Below are positions 24,562-33,481 of a stretch of 39,722 bases of DNA, piece by piece; position 1 is the first letter of the stretch; the number at the start of each line of letters is the position of its first letter. The position numbers and the translations under genes were made by a program. This DNA is from Mesorhizobium neociceri (lineage in GTDB: Bacteria; Pseudomonadota; Alphaproteobacteria; Rhizobiales; Rhizobiaceae), in the NCBI RefSeq assembly GCF_013520985.1, contig NZ_JACDTY010000036.1, positions 1 to 39,722 of the forward strand, read 5' to 3'. The notes under the pieces are model-generated. The model was not told the origin of the DNA, ran no database searches, and worked only from the letters and a program-made list of their open reading frames with translations.

Positions 24562-25446
24562 ATGAACAGCGAAAAAGCCGACGCGCCGCGCGCGGTCATC
24601 GTCATTTCCAGCCATGTCGCCCGCGGCTCGGTCGGCAACCGCGCCGCCGTGTTCGCGCTGGAGACGCTGGGCTTCCCCGTATGGGCGGTGCCGACGGTCA
24701 TCCTGCCCTGGCATCCGGGCCATGGCCGGGCGACGCGCATCGTGCCGCCGCTCGACCAGTTCAAGGCGCTGATGGCCGATCTCGAGCGCGCGCCCTGGCT
24801 GGGTGAGGTCGGCGCCGTGCTGTCGGGTTATCTCGGCGAGGCCGGCCAGGCCGAGGCCGTTGCCTCGCTGGTTGCCGCGGTCAAGGCGAAGACGCCGGAC
24901 GCGGTCTATATATGCGACCCGGTGATGGGCGATTCCGGTGGGCTCTACGTGCCCGAGCCGACGGCCGCCGCCATGCGGGACCGGCTGATGCCGATCGCCG
25001 ACATCGCCACGCCCAACCGCTACGAGCTGGAGTGGATGGCGGGCGCGCCCTTGCCCGATCTGAAATCGGTCATTGCAGCTGCCCTCCATGCCGGCCCAAG
25101 AACCATGCTGGTGACGTCGGCGCCATCGATGATGACCGGCGGCACCGGCAATCTGCTGCTCGACGCCAACCAGGCGCTGCTGGCCGAACACCGCCTGATC
25201 GACAAGCCGCCAAATGGGCTGGGTGACCTGACGGCCGCCGTCTACCTCGCCCGCATCCTGTCGGGACAGCCGCCGATCAAGGCGCTGCAGTCGACCACGG
25301 CCGCGGTCTACGAGATCCTGGCGCGCACCGCCAAACGCGGCGGCGACGAATTGCAGCTGGAGACCGATGCCCAAAGCCTGTCGCACCCGATGGCGATGGT
25401 GCAGCTGCGCCATCTCACACATCCGGGGCGGGACCGCCGGGCGTGA
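24562..25446 (+). CDS. pdxY: Pyridoxal kinase, PdxY/PdxK-type
   Basis: A 294-residue cytosolic ribokinase-like enzyme that phosphorylates pyridoxal with ATP in vitamin B6 salvage. The N-terminus has VIVISSHVARGSVGNRAAVF, then LGFPVWAVPTVILPWHPGHG, the substrate-binding region of this family. The conserved VYICDPVMGDSGGLYVPE block follows. The catalytic loop is PPNGLGDLTAAVYLA (G-x-G-D anion hole with the catalytic Asp). The length is normal. It ends in a GTGA overlap with the DUF429 gene, so the two are probably translationally coupled. Confidence 0.92.
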   Translation: MNSEKADAPRAVIVISSHVARGSVGNRAAVFALETLGFPVWAVPTVILPWHPGHGRATRIVPPLDQFKALMADLERAPWLGEVGAVLSGYLGEAGQAEAVASLVAAVKAKTPDAVYICDPVMGDSGGLYVPEPTAAAMRDRLMPIADIATPNRYELEWMAGAPLPDLKSVIAAALHAGPRTMLVTSAPSMMTGGTGNLLLDANQALLAEHRLIDKPPNGLGDLTAAVYLARILSGQPPIKALQSTTAAVYEILARTAKRGGDELQLETDAQSLSHPMAMVQLRHLTHPGRDRRA

Positions 25447-26201
25447 CCTCGGCCGTCGGCGTCGACGGCTGCAAGGCCGGCTGGATCGCCGTCCACCGCG
25501 ATCCGGGCGCTTCGCCGTCGGTCTGCGTCTTCGCAAGCTTCGCGGCTCTGCTCGACGCCTTGCCGGCCGATGCGATCATGGCCGTCGACATGCCGATCGG
25601 CCTGCCGGATTTTTCGCAAAGAGGCGGGCGCGGACCGGAAGCGCTGGTTCGGCCGCTGCTCGGAGCGAGGCAATCCAGCGTCTTTGCCATTCCCTCGCGC
25701 ACAGCGCTTTATGCCGACACCAATGACTTCACCACGATCGAAGCATGGTATGCAGCGCATCGCCGCGCCAGCGAGGTGGCAAAGGCGACCTCCGATCCAC
25801 CGCGCGGCGTCTCGATCCAGGCCTTCGGTATCTTTGCCAAGATCCGCGAGATCGACGCGCTGCTGATCGCTCGTCCCGAGCTGCGGACCCGTGTCTTCGA
25901 ATCGCATCCGGAAGTCGCCTTCTGCCGGCTGAATGGCGAAAAACCGATGACGCTGCCGAAGAAGATCAAGGGCGCCGTCAATCCAGCGGGAATGGAGGAG
26001 CGTAAGGCACTGCTCTGCCGACACGGCTATGTCAGGGACTTTCTCGACAGGCCGCCGCCGAAAGGTGCTGCAGCCGACGATTTCCTCGACGCAGCCGCCA
26101 TGATGCTGATCGCCGCGCGCATCGCCAGCGGCGAGGCAAGGTCGTTTCCGGATCCGCCTCTTGCCGATCGTTTCGGCATTCCCGTCGCGATCTGGGCGTA
26201 A
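25443..26201 (+). CDS. DUF429 protein, predicted RNase H-like nuclease
   Basis: A 252-residue protein beginning at a GTG that overlaps the pdxY stop (GTGA). Motifs of the DUF429 family are present: VGVDGCKAGWIAV at the N-terminus, AVDMPIGLPD, FESHPEVAFCRLNG and the C-terminal DDFLDAAAMMLIAARIASGE. The acidic residues in these blocks are the expected RNase H-fold metal ligands. Nuclease activity is predicted for the family but, as far as I know, not established. The coupling to pyridoxal kinase has no known explanation and may be only local. Confidence 0.88.
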   Translation: MTSAVGVDGCKAGWIAVHRDPGASPSVCVFASFAALLDALPADAIMAVDMPIGLPDFSQRGGRGPEALVRPLLGARQSSVFAIPSRTALYADTNDFTTIEAWYAAHRRASEVAKATSDPPRGVSIQAFGIFAKIREIDALLIARPELRTRVFESHPEVAFCRLNGEKPMTLPKKIKGAVNPAGMEERKALLCRHGYVRDFLDRPPPKGAAADDFLDAAAMMLIAARIASGEARSFPDPPLADRFGIPVAIWA

Positions 26202-26319
26202 AGCAGGCCGTGAGCCATGCGCGCTGCATGACGATTTGCAACGGAGCCATCCGCAATTCGGCATTGCCCGCGACGGGCTTTTGCCGTTAGAGCCTTTTTT
26301 CAGAGTTAGGTCTGTCGAG

Positions 26320-26436
26320 ATTCAGGTCAGGCCGAGTCGAGAATGGCTGATGCCGAGAACCGGAGCGGAGCGTACTTCAGTACGTGAGCACCGGAAGCGC
26401 AGGCATCGGTCATTCGCAGGCCGGCCTCACCTGAAT
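26320..26436. repeat. Long palindromic element with GCGTACTTCAGTACGTGAGC centre
   Basis: Two arms of about 57 bases pair imperfectly. The left arm starts ATTCAGGTCAGGCCGA and the right arm ends GGCCTCACCTGAAT. The centre is CGTACTTCAGTACG (26371-26384). Inside the arms are GGAGCGGAGCGTAC and GTGAGCACCGGAAGC. Elements with this centre are dispersed in Rhizobiales genomes. It fills much of the 284-base space between the DUF429 gene and the carbonic anhydrase gene. No gene was seen in that space. Confidence 0.85.
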
Positions 26437-26485
26437 GTCGATGGGCCGTGCCGCATCCAACCCGGAAAGGGTCTAGACGCCGCCC

Positions 26486-27130
26486 ATGCCCCACCTCCCC
26501 GAACACCTCCTCAACGGCTACCGCAACTTCATGAACGGCCGCTATCTCAGCGAGAGCGGACGCTATCGCGAGCTCGCCCGCGAGGGGCAGGCGCCCGAAA
26601 CCATGATCGTTGCCTGCTGCGATTCGCGCTCCGCGCCCGAAGCGATTTTCGACGCCGGGCCCGGCGAACTCTTCGTGCTGCGCAATGTCGGCAATCTGGT
26701 GCCGCCCTATGCGCCGGATGGCGAGTTCCACTCGACCTCGGCCGCGCTCGAATTCGCCGTGCAGAGCCTGAAGGTGAAGAACATCGTGGTGATGGGCCAT
26801 GGCCGCTGCGGCGGCATCCGCGCCGCGCTCGACCCCAATTCGGCGCCGCTGTCGCCCGGCGACTTCATCGGCAAATGGATGAGCCTGATCGCGCCGGCTG
26901 CCGAAACCGTGTCGTCCAGCACCTTCATGACGGCGACGGAACGGCAGACAGCGCTGGAGCGCATCTCGATCCGCTATTCGATCGCCAATCTCAGGACCTT
27001 CCCTTGCGTCTCGATCCTCGAAGGCAAGGGGCGGCTCGCCCTGCACGGTGCGTGGTTCGACATTTCGACCGGCGAGCTTTGGCTGATGAACAAGGACACC
27101 GGCGATTTCGAGCGGCCGGATTTGGGGTAG
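26486..27130 (+). CDS. Beta-class carbonic anhydrase
   Basis: A 214-residue cytosolic zinc enzyme interconverting CO2 and bicarbonate. The ligands and active-site pair are visible: Cys44-x-Asp46-x-Arg48 in ACCDSRSAPEAIF, then His105 and Cys108 in MGHGRCGGIRAAL. LFVLRNVGNLVPPY and the C-terminal IRYSIANLRTFPCV are typical of the family. It is probably monocistronic, preceded by a large palindrome and followed by another palindromic element. The ribosome site is weak. Confidence 0.95.
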   Translation: MPHLPEHLLNGYRNFMNGRYLSESGRYRELAREGQAPETMIVACCDSRSAPEAIFDAGPGELFVLRNVGNLVPPYAPDGEFHSTSAALEFAVQSLKVKNIVVMGHGRCGGIRAALDPNSAPLSPGDFIGKWMSLIAPAAETVSSSTFMTATERQTALERISIRYSIANLRTFPCVSILEGKGRLALHGAWFDISTGELWLMNKDTGDFERPDLG

Positions 27131-27202
27131 ACCATGATCCCGAAAAGTGGGCACCGGTTTTCTCAGACAAAACGGGAACCGTTTTGTCCGGAGATCATGG
27201 TC
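27130..27202. repeat. GACCATGATC palindromic element with inner hairpin
   Basis: GACCATGATC at the left pairs with GATCATGGTC at the right. The inner part holds CGAAAAGTGGGCACCGGTTTTC and a second perfect hairpin, ACAAAACGGGAACCGTTTTGT. It is a longer variant of the element at 24129-24178. It starts at the stop codon of the carbonic anhydrase gene and ends about 10 bases before the ribosome site of the next gene. Confidence 0.85.
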
Positions 27203-27220
27203 AAATAAGAGGAGGCAGTC

Positions 27221-27634
27221 ATGCCGGATCGCCATTCGATCGTTTTCGCCGTGGCGGCGCTGCTGCTTTCCCTCACCCCTGCCCGCGCCGATGACGGCGC
27301 CATCATCGACCGCTGGTATTCAGCGCTGCTGGTCGCCGACCGCACCGAATTGTCGGACCTGCTCGCCGACGACGTCCGCATCAAGCTCGACGATCTCGGT
27401 GTTGTGCAGTCGAAGCAGGAATTCATCGCCTCGATCGACGAATGGAAGGGAGCGGTTGCGGGCGCCGCGATCCGCCATCGCATCGAAAAGAGCGAGGCCG
27501 GCGTCACCACGGTTATCGCCTGCTACGATTTCCCCAACAATGACATGCTGATGCAGGAGACGTTCGCCGTCGCCGGCAACCGCATCACCGCCAGTTCGCA
27601 AGCGGCGATCGCGGAAAATTGCGACGGCTTCTGA
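27221..27634 (+). CDS. Secreted NTF2-like (SnoaL-fold) protein
   Basis: A 137-residue protein with a signal peptide (MPDRHSIVFAVAALLLSLTP, then ARADD). The mature chain starts with IIDRWYSALLVADRTELSDL and LADDVRIKL, the helix-rich opening of NTF2-like or nuclear transport factor 2 family proteins. The later ITASSQAAIAENCDGF ending includes one of two cysteines (IACYDF and NCDGF) that may pair. The function is unknown and the fold is inferred. A very strong ribosome site, AGAGGAGG, precedes the start. Confidence 0.8.
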   Translation: MPDRHSIVFAVAALLLSLTPARADDGAIIDRWYSALLVADRTELSDLLADDVRIKLDDLGVVQSKQEFIASIDEWKGAVAGAAIRHRIEKSEAGVTTVIACYDFPNNDMLMQETFAVAGNRITASSQAAIAENCDGF

Positions 27635-27727
27635 CGCCAGCTTGAACGGCCGCGCTGTTGCGCCGCGCCAGGCATCGCCCTACATCGGGTCAGCCCGCCT
27701 CGCCTGACAATCATCGAAAGAGCAATC

Positions 27728-29782
27728 ATGTCGTCCACGAAAGCCGTCGATCTCGCCGCCCATCCTTTGACCAAATGGCAGGGACCGCTCGGCCTGCCCG
27801 ATTTCGTCAGCATCGGCGACGGCGACTTTTCCCCGGTGTTCGACGCAGCCCTGAAGGCGCATGAGGCCGAGATCGACGCCATCGCCGCCAACAAGGATGC
27901 GCCGACCATCGAGAACACGCTGGCAGCACTGGAGCTTGCGGGCGAGCCGCTCGATCACGTCTCGTCGATCTTCTGGTGCCGGGCCGGCGCCCATACCAAC
28001 GATGCGATCCAGACGCTGGAGCGCGACATCTCGCCAAAGATGTCGAGGCACTTCTCAGCGATCTCGATGAACGAGAAACTGTTTGCCCGCATCGACGACC
28101 TCTACCAGCGCCGCGAGACGCTGAAGCTCGATGCCGAGACGCTGCGCGTGCTGGAAAAGACCTGGAAAGGCTTTGTCCGATCCGGTGCCAAACTCGATGC
28201 CGACGGCAAGAAACGGCTGGCCAACATCAGCGAGGAACTATCCTCGCTCGGCACCACTTTCGGCCAGAACGTGCTGGCCGACGAGCGTGACTGGGCGCTG
28301 TTCCTCGATGATGCCGACCTTGCCGGTCTCCCGGACTTCGTGAAAAGCTCGATGGCCGAGGCCGCCGAGACGCGCGGCCAGAAAGGCCGCTACGCCGTCA
28401 CTTTGTCGCGCTCGATCTATGAGCCGTTCACCACCTTTTCCGAACGCCGCGACTTGCGCGAAACCGCCTTCCGCGCCTTCACCATGCGCGGCCAGAACGG
28501 CGGCGCCAGCGACAACACCGCAGTGGTGCGCGATATGCTGAAGCTGCGCGCCGAAAAGGCAAAGCTGCTCGGCTACGGCTCTTTCGCCGCGCTCAAGCTC
28601 GACGACACCATGGCCAAGACGCCGAAAGCCGTGCACGACCTGCTCGACCCGGTGTGGGAGAAGGCGCTGGAGAAAGCTGCAGCCGACCAGAAGGAGCTGG
28701 AGCGACTGGCGACTGACGCCGGCAGCAATGAGACCTTCGCCGCCTGGGACTGGCGCTTCTACCAGGAGAAATTGCGCGCCGAAAAGTTCGCTTTCGACGA
28801 GGCGGAGCTGAAGCCGTACCTGCAGCTCGACCGCGTCATCGACGCCTGTTTCGACGTTGCCACAAAACTGTTCGGCATCACTTTCGAGGAGAAGAAGGGC
28901 ATCGCCGCCTGGCATCCCGACGCGCGGGTGTTCGTGGTGAAGAACGCCGATGGCAGCGAGCGCGGCCTGTTCCTCGCCGACTATTTCGCCCGGTCCTCGA
29001 AGCGCTCCGGCGCCTGGATGAGCGCGCTGAAGTCCGGCTACAAGCTTGGCCATGGCTCGAAGCCGGTCATTTACAACATCATGAACTTCGCCAAGCCCCC
29101 GGCCGGCGAAGCAGCCCTTCTGTCAGTCGACGAAGCCAAGACCCTGTTCCACGAGTTCGGCCACGCGCTGCATGGCATGCTGACCGACGTCACCTGGCCG
29201 TCCGTGGCGGGCACTTCGGTCAGCCGCGATTTCGTCGAACTGCCCTCGCAGCTCTACGAGCATTGGCTGACCGTGCCGGCGGTGCTGGAAAAGCATGCGC
29301 TGCACGTCAAGACCGGCAAGCCGATGCCGAAGGTGCTGCTCGACAAGATGCTGGCCGCCCGCACTTTTGGCGCCGGCTTCGCCACGGTCGAGTTCACCGC
29401 ATCAGCGCTCATCGACATGGCCTGTCACGCACGACCGGACGCGCCGACGGAACCGCTGCGTTTCGAAGCCGAAACGCTGGAAAAGCTTGATATGCCCGAC
29501 ACCATCGCCATGCGCCATCGCACCCCGCATTTCGGCCATGTCTTCTCCGGCGACGGTTATTCAGCCGGCTACTATTCCTATATGTGGTCGGAAGTACTGG
29601 ACGCCGACGCCTTTGCCGCCTTCGAAGAAACTGGCGATCCCTTCAACCCAGCGCTGGCCGAACGGCTGCGGAAGAACATTTACGCCGCTGGTGGGTCGAA
29701 GGATCCGGAAGAGCTGTACACGGCGTTCCGCGGCAAGATGCCATCGCCGGAAGCGATGATGGTGAAGCGGGGATTGGTGTAG
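27728..29782 (+). CDS. M3-family oligopeptidase (peptidyl-dipeptidase Dcp / PrlC type)
   Basis: A 684-residue cytosolic zinc metallopeptidase that degrades short peptides. The zinc site HEFGHALHG is at residues 475-483, with the third ligand Glu in the following helix block (SRDFVELPSQLYEHW). The C-terminal HRTPHFGHVFSGDGYSAGYY segment holds the substrate-binding His and Tyr pattern typical of Dcp and oligopeptidase A. No signal peptide is seen, in line with a cytosolic enzyme. Dcp and PrlC subtypes are hard to separate by eye. It is followed by a palindromic repeat and the convergent M81 gene. Confidence 0.93.
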   Translation: MSSTKAVDLAAHPLTKWQGPLGLPDFVSIGDGDFSPVFDAALKAHEAEIDAIAANKDAPTIENTLAALELAGEPLDHVSSIFWCRAGAHTNDAIQTLERDISPKMSRHFSAISMNEKLFARIDDLYQRRETLKLDAETLRVLEKTWKGFVRSGAKLDADGKKRLANISEELSSLGTTFGQNVLADERDWALFLDDADLAGLPDFVKSSMAEAAETRGQKGRYAVTLSRSIYEPFTTFSERRDLRETAFRAFTMRGQNGGASDNTAVVRDMLKLRAEKAKLLGYGSFAALKLDDTMAKTPKAVHDLLDPVWEKALEKAAADQKELERLATDAGSNETFAAWDWRFYQEKLRAEKFAFDEAELKPYLQLDRVIDACFDVATKLFGITFEEKKGIAAWHPDARVFVVKNADGSERGLFLADYFARSSKRSGAWMSALKSGYKLGHGSKPVIYNIMNFAKPPAGEAALLSVDEAKTLFHEFGHALHGMLTDVTWPSVAGTSVSRDFVELPSQLYEHWLTVPAVLEKHALHVKTGKPMPKVLLDKMLAARTFGAGFATVEFTASALIDMACHARPDAPTEPLRFEAETLEKLDMPDTIAMRHRTPHFGHVFSGDGYSAGYYSYMWSEVLDADAFAAFEETGDPFNPALAERLRKNIYAAGGSKDPEELYTAFRGKMPSPEAMMVKRGLV

Positions 29783-29792
29783 CGCCAGCCTT

Positions 29793-29942
29793 CCCCTTCT
29801 CCCCTTGTGGGAGAAGGTGGATCGGCGCGCAGCGCCGAGACGGATGAGGGGTGTTCCCGGGGACACCAACCTCTCACTCCGCTGGAACACCCCTCATCCG
29901 TCGCCTTCGGCGACACCTTCTCCCACAGGGGGAGAAGGGGGA
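29793..29942. repeat. Palindromic intergenic repeat, CCTTCTCCC type, invading the M81 gene
   Basis: Nearly identical in layout to 15953-16098, with the arms CCCCTTCTCCCCTTGTGGGAGAAGG and CACCTTCTCCCACAGGGGGAGAAGG and the inner ACGGATGAGGGGTGTTCC / GGAACACCCCTCATCCGT pair. Its right arm overlaps the 3' end of the M81 gene and encodes its last 15 or so residues. It also follows the M3 peptidase stop by about 10 bases. Confidence 0.88.
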
Positions 29943-31414
29943 GCTTTCCAAGGATCAGCCACCCTCGGCCACACCGGCCGCGTCAATTTCTTGTAATCCG
30001 TCACCGCCGGATTGCTCGGATACGAACTCGGCGCCGAGAGATAAATGATCTCCGCCGCGATCGGTGCAAAGCCGGCGTAGAAATGGTTGGTCGACTTGAT
30101 CAGCAAAATGTCCTTGCTCATCGGATCGACGCCGATGTTGGAGAAAATATCCGGCTCGAAGGTCTGCGTGCGGTTGGTGTTGAGGATGATGTCGACCTCG
30201 GTGCCTTGGATGCGCACCAGCGCCGTCGGTCCGAGCGTCACCCGGCTCGGCCCGAAACTCTGCCATCCCTCGGGCACCGCCTTCAGGACCCGCACCTTGG
30301 CGTCGATCGGTTCGCCGGCCAGCGGCCCCGCCTTGCCGCCGAAACGCAGGTCGATGACGGCGCCTTCGCCGGCAGCCTGGCAGAAAGTGACGGCGATCGG
30401 GTCCCAGATCGTCGCTACACCAACATTGTTCAAGCCCCGTTCCAGCATGGCGCGCAGCACCGCGGTGCCGTCGCCGGCGACGCCGCCGCCGGGATTGTCC
30501 CAGATGTCGGCGATGACAGCCGGCCTGTCCGGGTTTTCCTTGCGCACGGCAAGCGCCCGATCAATGCCATCCTCGGTGTTCAGCATCGTCATCGCCGTCT
30601 TCTCGCGCATGGCGTAAAGCTCGCGCCCCAGCCGCTCCGCAAGCGCATTGCCCCTGGCCTTGTGATTGTCGGTGACGACCAGGATGCGGGTGCCCATTTC
30701 CGGCACATCTGCCGCCATGAAGCCATGGATGACCGAGACCGACAGCACGCCATCCTTGCCGTGTAGGGCCTTGATGCGGTCGACAAAGGAACGCATCGGC
30801 TCGCGGCTGGTCGGCAGCACCTGGATCATGCGGCAGTCGAAGGTCGAGATGACAGGCCTGATCTCGCCACGCGCTGCCGCCAGTCCGAGTTCGACGACAT
30901 GTTCACCGCGCTCGTAGAAATCGGTGTGCGGAAATTCGAGGAAATAGGCCATGACGTTTGATGCCGCGACGCGCTTCGGCGTCAGGTGGCTGTGCGGGTC
31001 GAGTTCCACGGCGATCACCACATCCGGCCCGACCATTGCGCGAGCCCGCTCCAGCAGATCGCCTTCGCAATCGTCATAGCCCTGCGCCACCATGGCGCCG
31101 TGCAGGCCGAGAATGACGGCATCGACCGGCAAGGCTGCCTCGAGTTGCCCGAGAATCTCGTCGCGCAGCGCCTCATAGGTCTGCCGCTGCACCAGCCCGC
31201 CCGGTTCCGCCCAGGTGGCGGTGCCTTCGATGACGGTCAGCCCTTCGGCGACCGCGCGCCGGCGCAGCGCGACCATCGGCGAAGAGCACAAGGTCGGCGT
31301 GTCCGGATGCTTGCCCGGGCCGGCATAGAAGGCCATTTCGAACGACGCGCGGTCGGTCGGCACCGGTGAGAAGGTGTTGGTTTCCGTCGCCAGCGAGGCG
31401 GTGAAGATGCGCAT
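29894..31414 (-). CDS. MlrC-like M81-family metallopeptidase
   Basis: A 506-residue enzyme of the M81 family, known from microcystinase MlrC, which cleaves linearised microcystin. The expected zinc and active-site residues are at Glu11 (ATETNTFSP), His105 (LHGAMV), Asp139 and His141 (LDPHSH) and His163 (FPHTD). Their mutual spacing equals that of the site as I recall it from MlrC. Most family members are not microcystinases and probably hydrolyse other amide compounds. No signal peptide is visible. It starts 22 bases after the permease gene with a GGAG ribosome site. The last residues (PPSPPVGEGVAEGDG) come from a palindromic repeat, so the natural C-terminus is probably shorter. Confidence 0.9.
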   Translation of the reverse strand: MRIFTASLATETNTFSPVPTDRASFEMAFYAGPGKHPDTPTLCSSPMVALRRRAVAEGLTVIEGTATWAEPGGLVQRQTYEALRDEILGQLEAALPVDAVILGLHGAMVAQGYDDCEGDLLERARAMVGPDVVIAVELDPHSHLTPKRVAASNVMAYFLEFPHTDFYERGEHVVELGLAAARGEIRPVISTFDCRMIQVLPTSREPMRSFVDRIKALHGKDGVLSVSVIHGFMAADVPEMGTRILVVTDNHKARGNALAERLGRELYAMREKTAMTMLNTEDGIDRALAVRKENPDRPAVIADIWDNPGGGVAGDGTAVLRAMLERGLNNVGVATIWDPIAVTFCQAAGEGAVIDLRFGGKAGPLAGEPIDAKVRVLKAVPEGWQSFGPSRVTLGPTALVRIQGTEVDIILNTNRTQTFEPDIFSNIGVDPMSKDILLIKSTNHFYAGFAPIAAEIIYLSAPSSYPSNPAVTDYKKLTRPVWPRVADPWKAPPSPPVGEGVAEGDG

Positions 31415-31436
31415 GAAAGCTCCGTAGACAGCTACG

Positions 31437-32261
31437 CTATTTGACCGCCCCGAGCGCCAGCCCCCGGACGAGATAGCGCTGCAGCCAGATGAACAGGATC
31501 GCCACCGGCAGGGTCGCCAGCAGCGTTGCCGCCATCACATGGTGCCACTCGATCGTGTAGCGGCCGGCGACCAGCGAGAACACCTGGATCGGCAGCGTAT
31601 AGCTTTCCTGGCTGCGCAGCATGGTGAGTGCGACGACGAACTCGTTCCAGGCGTTGATGAAGGTGAAGATGGCGGTCACCGCGATCGCAGGCAGGCAGAG
31701 CGGCAGGAACACTTTGCGCAAGGTCAGCCAGCGGCCGGCGCCTTCCATCCAGGCGGCTTCCTCGAGATCGCGCGGGATGGTGTCGAAATAGCTCTGCAGC
31801 ATCCACACGGTGAAGGCGACGTTGAAGGCCATATAGATGACGCCAAGCGCCGTGGTCGATTCGATCAGCCCCCAGGCGGCCATCAGCCGGAACAGGCCGA
31901 GCACCAGCACGATCGGCGAGATCATCTGCGAGATCAGCAGGAACTGGCGGAAGGCGCCGTAGCCGGCAAAGCGAAACCGCGACATGGCGTAAGCCGCCGG
32001 CACCGAGATCAGGATCGCGCCGACAGTGGCGATCACCGAGACATAAAGCGAATTGGCCAGCGCCTGGCCGAAGCCGGTCGCCACCCACATGTCGGCAAAA
32101 TTCGACCAGTGGAACTCGCTCGGCCACCAGGTCGGCGACAGCACTTCCTGTCGCGGCTTGACCGCGGTCAGGAACATCACCGCGAAGGGAAAGATCGTCA
32201 CCACCAGCAGCGGCGACAGCAGCAGCCAGGCGATGATGGTGCGCTTCAGCTTGGGCGTCAT
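31437..32261 (-). CDS. ABC sugar transporter permease (MalG-like, CUT1)
   Basis: A 274-residue inner-membrane permease with about six hydrophobic segments. The start at 32261 (MTPKLKRTIIAWLLLSPLLV) overlaps the stop of the other permease gene by ATGA. The EAA loop contacting the ATPase is visible as LEEAAWMEGAGRWLTLRKVF. VTAIFTFINAWNEFVVALTM is typical of MalG-type CUT1 permeases. It forms a heterodimer with the product of 32258-33127 and works with the binding protein at 33532 and the ATPase at 35716. Confidence 0.94.
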   Translation of the reverse strand: MTPKLKRTIIAWLLLSPLLVVTIFPFAVMFLTAVKPRQEVLSPTWWPSEFHWSNFADMWVATGFGQALANSLYVSVIATVGAILISVPAAYAMSRFRFAGYGAFRQFLLISQMISPIVLVLGLFRLMAAWGLIESTTALGVIYMAFNVAFTVWMLQSYFDTIPRDLEEAAWMEGAGRWLTLRKVFLPLCLPAIAVTAIFTFINAWNEFVVALTMLRSQESYTLPIQVFSLVAGRYTIEWHHVMAATLLATLPVAILFIWLQRYLVRGLALGAVK

Positions 32262-33127
32262 GCGCGTTGCTCCCGCATGGCGAGGCGCACATAGATCATG
32301 GTGAAGATCAGCAAGATGGCGAACATCAGCAGCGACACCGCCGAGGCCTCCCCCAGTTTGCCGATACGGAAGGCCAGCTTGTAGAGGTGGGTGACCAGGA
32401 TATCGGTCGAGTTGGCCGGCCCGCCTTGCGTCATCACCCAGATGATCGGGAAGGAATTGAAGACGTAGATGGTGTTGAGCACGATGGCGATGTTGATGAA
32501 CGGCTTTAGCAGCGGAAAGGTGATCTCGCGGAATTGCTGCAGCGGCGTCGCACCCTCCAGTGCCGCCGCCTCGTAGAGATCGTCGGGGATGGACGACAGG
32601 CCGCCGAGGAAGATCGTCGTCGTGAACGGCACCGTCACCAATATGCCGATCAGCACCTGCATCGGAAAGGCGGTCTCGGCGCGCGCCAGCCACTGGATGT
32701 TCTCGTGGATCAGGCCGAGCCCGATCAGCGCCGAGTTCAGCATGCCGCTTTCGCCGTTGAGCGCCCAGCGCCAGACCACCGCCGTCATCGTCAGCGACAC
32801 CGCCCACGGCAGCATGATGATGACGCGGGCAATGCCACGGCCGTAGAAATCGGTGTTGAGGATCATCGCCACCGGAACCGACAACAGCAGCGCGCCGCCA
32901 ACCACCAGCACGGTCCACAGGCCGGTGCGCCAGAGTGCCGCCAGGAAATCGGGATCGGCGAGGAAAGCAGCGTAATTGGCGAAATTGTTGAAGTCGCGCA
33001 GCTGGCCGAAGCGGCTGACATCATGCGTCGAAATCTGGATCAGGTCCCAGACCGGCCAGAAAATGACCACCGCTGCCAGCAGCAGGCTGGGCAAGGTCAG
33101 CAGATAGGGCAAGAAACGATTTTGCAT
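32258..33127 (-). CDS. ABC sugar transporter permease (MalF-like, CUT1)
   Basis: A 289-residue inner-membrane permease with about six hydrophobic segments. The EAA loop reads LYEAAALEGATPLQQFREIT and is followed by the FPLLKPFINIAIVLNTIYVF segment found in MalF/UgpA-like permeases. It overlaps the MalG-like gene by four bases and lies 404 bases after the binding-protein gene, with a palindromic repeat in between. That layout often lets the binding protein be made in excess of the membrane components. Confidence 0.94.
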   Translation of the reverse strand: MQNRFLPYLLTLPSLLLAAVVIFWPVWDLIQISTHDVSRFGQLRDFNNFANYAAFLADPDFLAALWRTGLWTVLVVGGALLLSVPVAMILNTDFYGRGIARVIIMLPWAVSLTMTAVVWRWALNGESGMLNSALIGLGLIHENIQWLARAETAFPMQVLIGILVTVPFTTTIFLGGLSSIPDDLYEAAALEGATPLQQFREITFPLLKPFINIAIVLNTIYVFNSFPIIWVMTQGGPANSTDILVTHLYKLAFRIGKLGEASAVSLLMFAILLIFTMIYVRLAMREQRA

Positions 33128-33282
33128 TGGCCGGTTTCGTACCGCGGTTCAGTGGCGCTGGCACGCCAGCTCGGATCAATCTTGCATATCTGTCGAGTGC
33201 AGCGCTTCAGGATTTGAATTTCCTGCGGGTGTTTGCGCTGCCCCTCACCTGCCTGCCCGTCCCAGCAGTTGCGGAAGGGGGC

Positions 33283-33481
33283 CCTTCCTCTCCCCCGTCG
33301 ATCGGGGGAGAGGTGTCGAGCGAAGCTCGACGGAGTGGGGGTCGACCCTTGAGCGCAAGGCGAAGCGATGCTTGCGCGTAGTGCCCTTCCTATGTCTGTT
33401 CGCGGCGGTTGCAAGGTGGTTCCCCCACTCCGTCTCGGCTTCGCCGAGCCACCTCTCCCCCCTCCGGAGGGAGAGGAAAGG
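33283..33481. repeat. Palindromic intergenic repeat inside the ABC operon
   Basis: The left part is CCTTCCTCTCCCCC-GTCGAT-GGGGGAGAGG followed by GTCGAGCGAAGCTCGAC and GGAGTGGGGG. The right part is CCCCCACTCCGTCTCGGCTTCGCCGAGCC followed by ACCTCTCCCCCCTCCGGAGGGAGAGGAAAGG. The arms pair over their whole length around a centre of about 80 bases. It belongs with the repeat at 1746-1910. It sits in the 404-base gap between the binding-protein and first permease genes, where no gene was found. Confidence 0.8.
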
